Below, one piece after another: positions 47,640 through 48,908 of a stretch of 48,908 bases of DNA. Made by a program: the position numbers and the translations under genes. Origin of the DNA: Desulfovibrionaceae bacterium (lineage in GTDB: Bacteria; Desulfobacterota; Desulfovibrionia; Desulfovibrionales; Desulfovibrionaceae); the NCBI GenBank assembly GCA_017454005.1, contig JAFTDU010000096.1, forward strand, positions 1 to 48,908. Direction: 5' to 3'. The notes beneath the pieces are model-generated. The model saw only the letters and a list, made by a program, of their open reading frames with translations. It had not been told where the DNA came from and did no database searches. The first letter of the stretch is position 1. Every line of letters starts with the position of its first letter.

Positions 47640-48713
47640 ATGCAAGATATTTATGCCAAACGGCGCGATAAAGTGCGTGCTTTAATGCGGAAGCAAGGGC
47701 TGGATGCTTTACTTGTGCGTTATGCAGCCAACCGCTATTACTTATCAGGTTTTGAGTTGCATGATGTACAATTTAATGAGAGTTCAGGTAGTTTGATCAT
47801 TGCAAGTTCTGGGGAAGACTATTTAGCTACAGACCCAAGGTATATGGATGTGGCCCAAACTCTATGGCCTAAAGAGCGCCTTGTCATCTACCGCAACAAT
47901 ATGCCTGAAGTGTTAACAAGTATTTTGCGCAAAGTAGGGGTAAGTGTTGGGCTTGAAGTTGATGCTCTAAGTCAAAGCTTTTGGAACGAACTCTGTAAAG
48001 AAAAAGGTTTCTTAAGTTTTGTGCCGGTTAGAGGGTTGGTTGAAGAGGTGCGGTCAATTAAAGATGCCACAGAAATTAAAGCCCTTGAGCAATCTTTTGC
48101 ACTAAATCATGCTATGCTCTCTTGGCTTGAAGCGCAGGTTGAGCCAGGCTTATCTGAGATGGATGTAAGTTGGCAGATTGAGCGCTATTTTCGCGAACAT
48201 GGTGCCAGTGAATTGGCTTTTCCAAGCATTGTTGCGGTCAATGAGCATGCTGCAAGGCCCCATGCAATTCCTGACGCAACCAAGATTCAAAAAGAGTCGC
48301 TCTTATTAATTGATGTGGGTTGCAGAGTAGCTGATTACTGTTCAGATCAAACACGCACCTTTTGGATTGGCGAGCATCCAAGCTCAAGATATTTGGACAC
48401 AGTAGCACTTGTGCGGCAAGCGCAAGAGCGGGCCATAAAGATGATGCGTCCAGGAGTTACTTTAGGGAGTTGCTATGAGGCAGCCCGGGATGTTTTTTTA
48501 GAAGCAGGAGTTGCTGATAGCTTTACCCACGGGCTTGGCCATGGGGTCGGCCTTGAAACCCATGAACTGCCAAGCTTGGGCCCCAAAAGAAGTGCTAAAT
48601 TACAAGAAGGCATGATTGTAACGGTTGAACCAGGCTTATATTTTCCTGACTGGGGTGGGGTACGCATTGAACACACTGTAGTAGTTGAGAAAAATAGTGT
48701 ACGTATTTTATAA
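47640..48713 (+). CDS. M24-family Xaa-Pro aminopeptidase
   Basis: The protein of 357 residues has an N-terminal creatinase-like domain (LVRYAANRYYLSGFELHD, DYLATDPRYM) and the pita-bread metallopeptidase domain. Metal ligands can be seen in LLIDVGCRVADYCSDQTRTF (two Asp), GLGHGVGLETHELP (His), VTVEPGLYFP (Glu) and GVRIEHTVVV (Glu). Such enzymes remove an N-terminal residue before proline, in the cytoplasm, using two metal ions. The length fits the short YpdF/PepQ-like class. The sequence GAGG upstream supports the ATG at 47640. The 38-bp repeat follows 57 bases after the stop. Confidence 0.94.
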   Translation: MQDIYAKRRDKVRALMRKQGLDALLVRYAANRYYLSGFELHDVQFNESSGSLIIASSGEDYLATDPRYMDVAQTLWPKERLVIYRNNMPEVLTSILRKVGVSVGLEVDALSQSFWNELCKEKGFLSFVPVRGLVEEVRSIKDATEIKALEQSFALNHAMLSWLEAQVEPGLSEMDVSWQIERYFREHGASELAFPSIVAVNEHAARPHAIPDATKIQKESLLLIDVGCRVADYCSDQTRTFWIGEHPSSRYLDTVALVRQAQERAIKMMRPGVTLGSCYEAARDVFLEAGVADSFTHGLGHGVGLETHELPSLGPKRSAKLQEGMIVTVEPGLYFPDWGGVRIEHTVVVEKNSVRIL

Positions 48714-48770
48714 AGAGTAGCACAAGAGTTATTGTTTTTAATTACTTAGGTATAAGAAGTATCTTAATTT

Positions 48771-48808
48771 GTAAGGGTTCAGTCGCCTAACGGCATAGAT
48801 TTTGCATA
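48771..48808 (+). repeat. 38-bp hairpin-forming repeat, right copy
   Basis: This is the plus-strand match of 161-198, identical for the first 26 bases and 36 of 38 overall. The hairpin core GCC-TAAC-GGC is kept, while the outer TTCA/TGAA pairing of the left copy is lost. It lies 57 bases after the M24 peptidase stop. Confidence 0.75.
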
Positions 48809-48863
48809 GACAGCCACCTTTTAATTTTTTCGATTTTTTAAAGTAAAAAATTAAGTCTAAGGG

Positions 48864-48891
48864 TTGACTTCGGTAAAATATGCCCTATTTA
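48864..48891 (+). promoter_or_regulatory. Possible promoter reading out of the window
   Basis: TTGACT (48864-48869) and TATTTA (48886-48891) are spaced by 16 bases. It would start transcription just at the right edge of the window. Confidence 0.35.
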
Positions 48892-48908
48892 TTTAAGAGT
48901 TTTTCCGT

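Overview
The window reads as chromosomal DNA of an anaerobic, probably acetogenic or sulfate-reducer-like bacterium. The gene families fit Desulfovibrionaceae best: a one-chain pyruvate:ferredoxin oxidoreductase, Pta/AckA, the anaerobic ThiSGHF thiazole route, cytochrome bd oxidase, class 1B PyrDK, and AmrS next to CobO. This placement is an inference from protein style, not a search. Coding regions are of moderate GC, while spacers are long, visibly AT-rich and largely empty, as in a genome that is drifting or shrinking. I see no prophage, CRISPR array, rRNA or autonomous transposase.

Layout. 0.2-5 kb (minus): cstA, ackA and pta, a pyruvate/acetate module. 5.4-6.5 kb: a lone AT-rich glycosyltransferase. 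7.1-10.7 kb: the pyruvate:ferredoxin oxidoreductase. 11-14.7 kb: tRNA-dihydrouridine synthase, lytic transglycosylase and an OmpH/Skp-like lipoprotein. 14.8-18.2 kb: thiF, thiH, thiG and thiS, with an unusual 534-base gap between thiS and thiG. 18.2-24 kb: flippase, ilvD, purM and a small secreted protein. 24-28 kb: amrS, then cobO split by a group I intron of about 1.07 kb, then murA. 28.4-32.9 kb: BON lipoprotein, tRNA-His and two nucleotide-sugar dehydrogenases around a gene-free AT-rich stretch. 33-37.4 kb: cydAB divergent from htpG. 38-46.7 kb: a phosphoglycerate-dehydrogenase-like enzyme, cysE with a tiny overlapping lipoprotein gene, an ABC-F ATPase, an epimerase, an acetyltransferase-like protein and pyrD-pyrK. 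47.6-48.7 kb: an M24 peptidase.

How the genes fit together. CstA (pyruvate uptake), PFOR (pyruvate to acetyl-CoA), Pta and AckA (acetyl-CoA to acetate plus ATP) form a pyruvate-to-acetate energy route. CydAB gives protection from, or use of, traces of oxygen. ThiSGHF, IlvD, PurM, PyrDK, CysE and CobO show that several biosynthetic pathways are retained.

Most notable signals. (1) A phage T4 td-like group I intron core sits inside cobO; a splice model joins the two gene halves in frame. (2) A family of about 100-bp intergenic elements with imperfect terminal inverted repeats has five clear copies, one of them inside the cobO intron. (3) A nearly identical 38-bp hairpin-forming sequence lies just downstream of the first and the last gene, in inverted orientation. 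(4) Two perfect but interleaved stems directly follow htpG and cannot both form fully. (5) PFOR carries a small cysteine-rich insertion.
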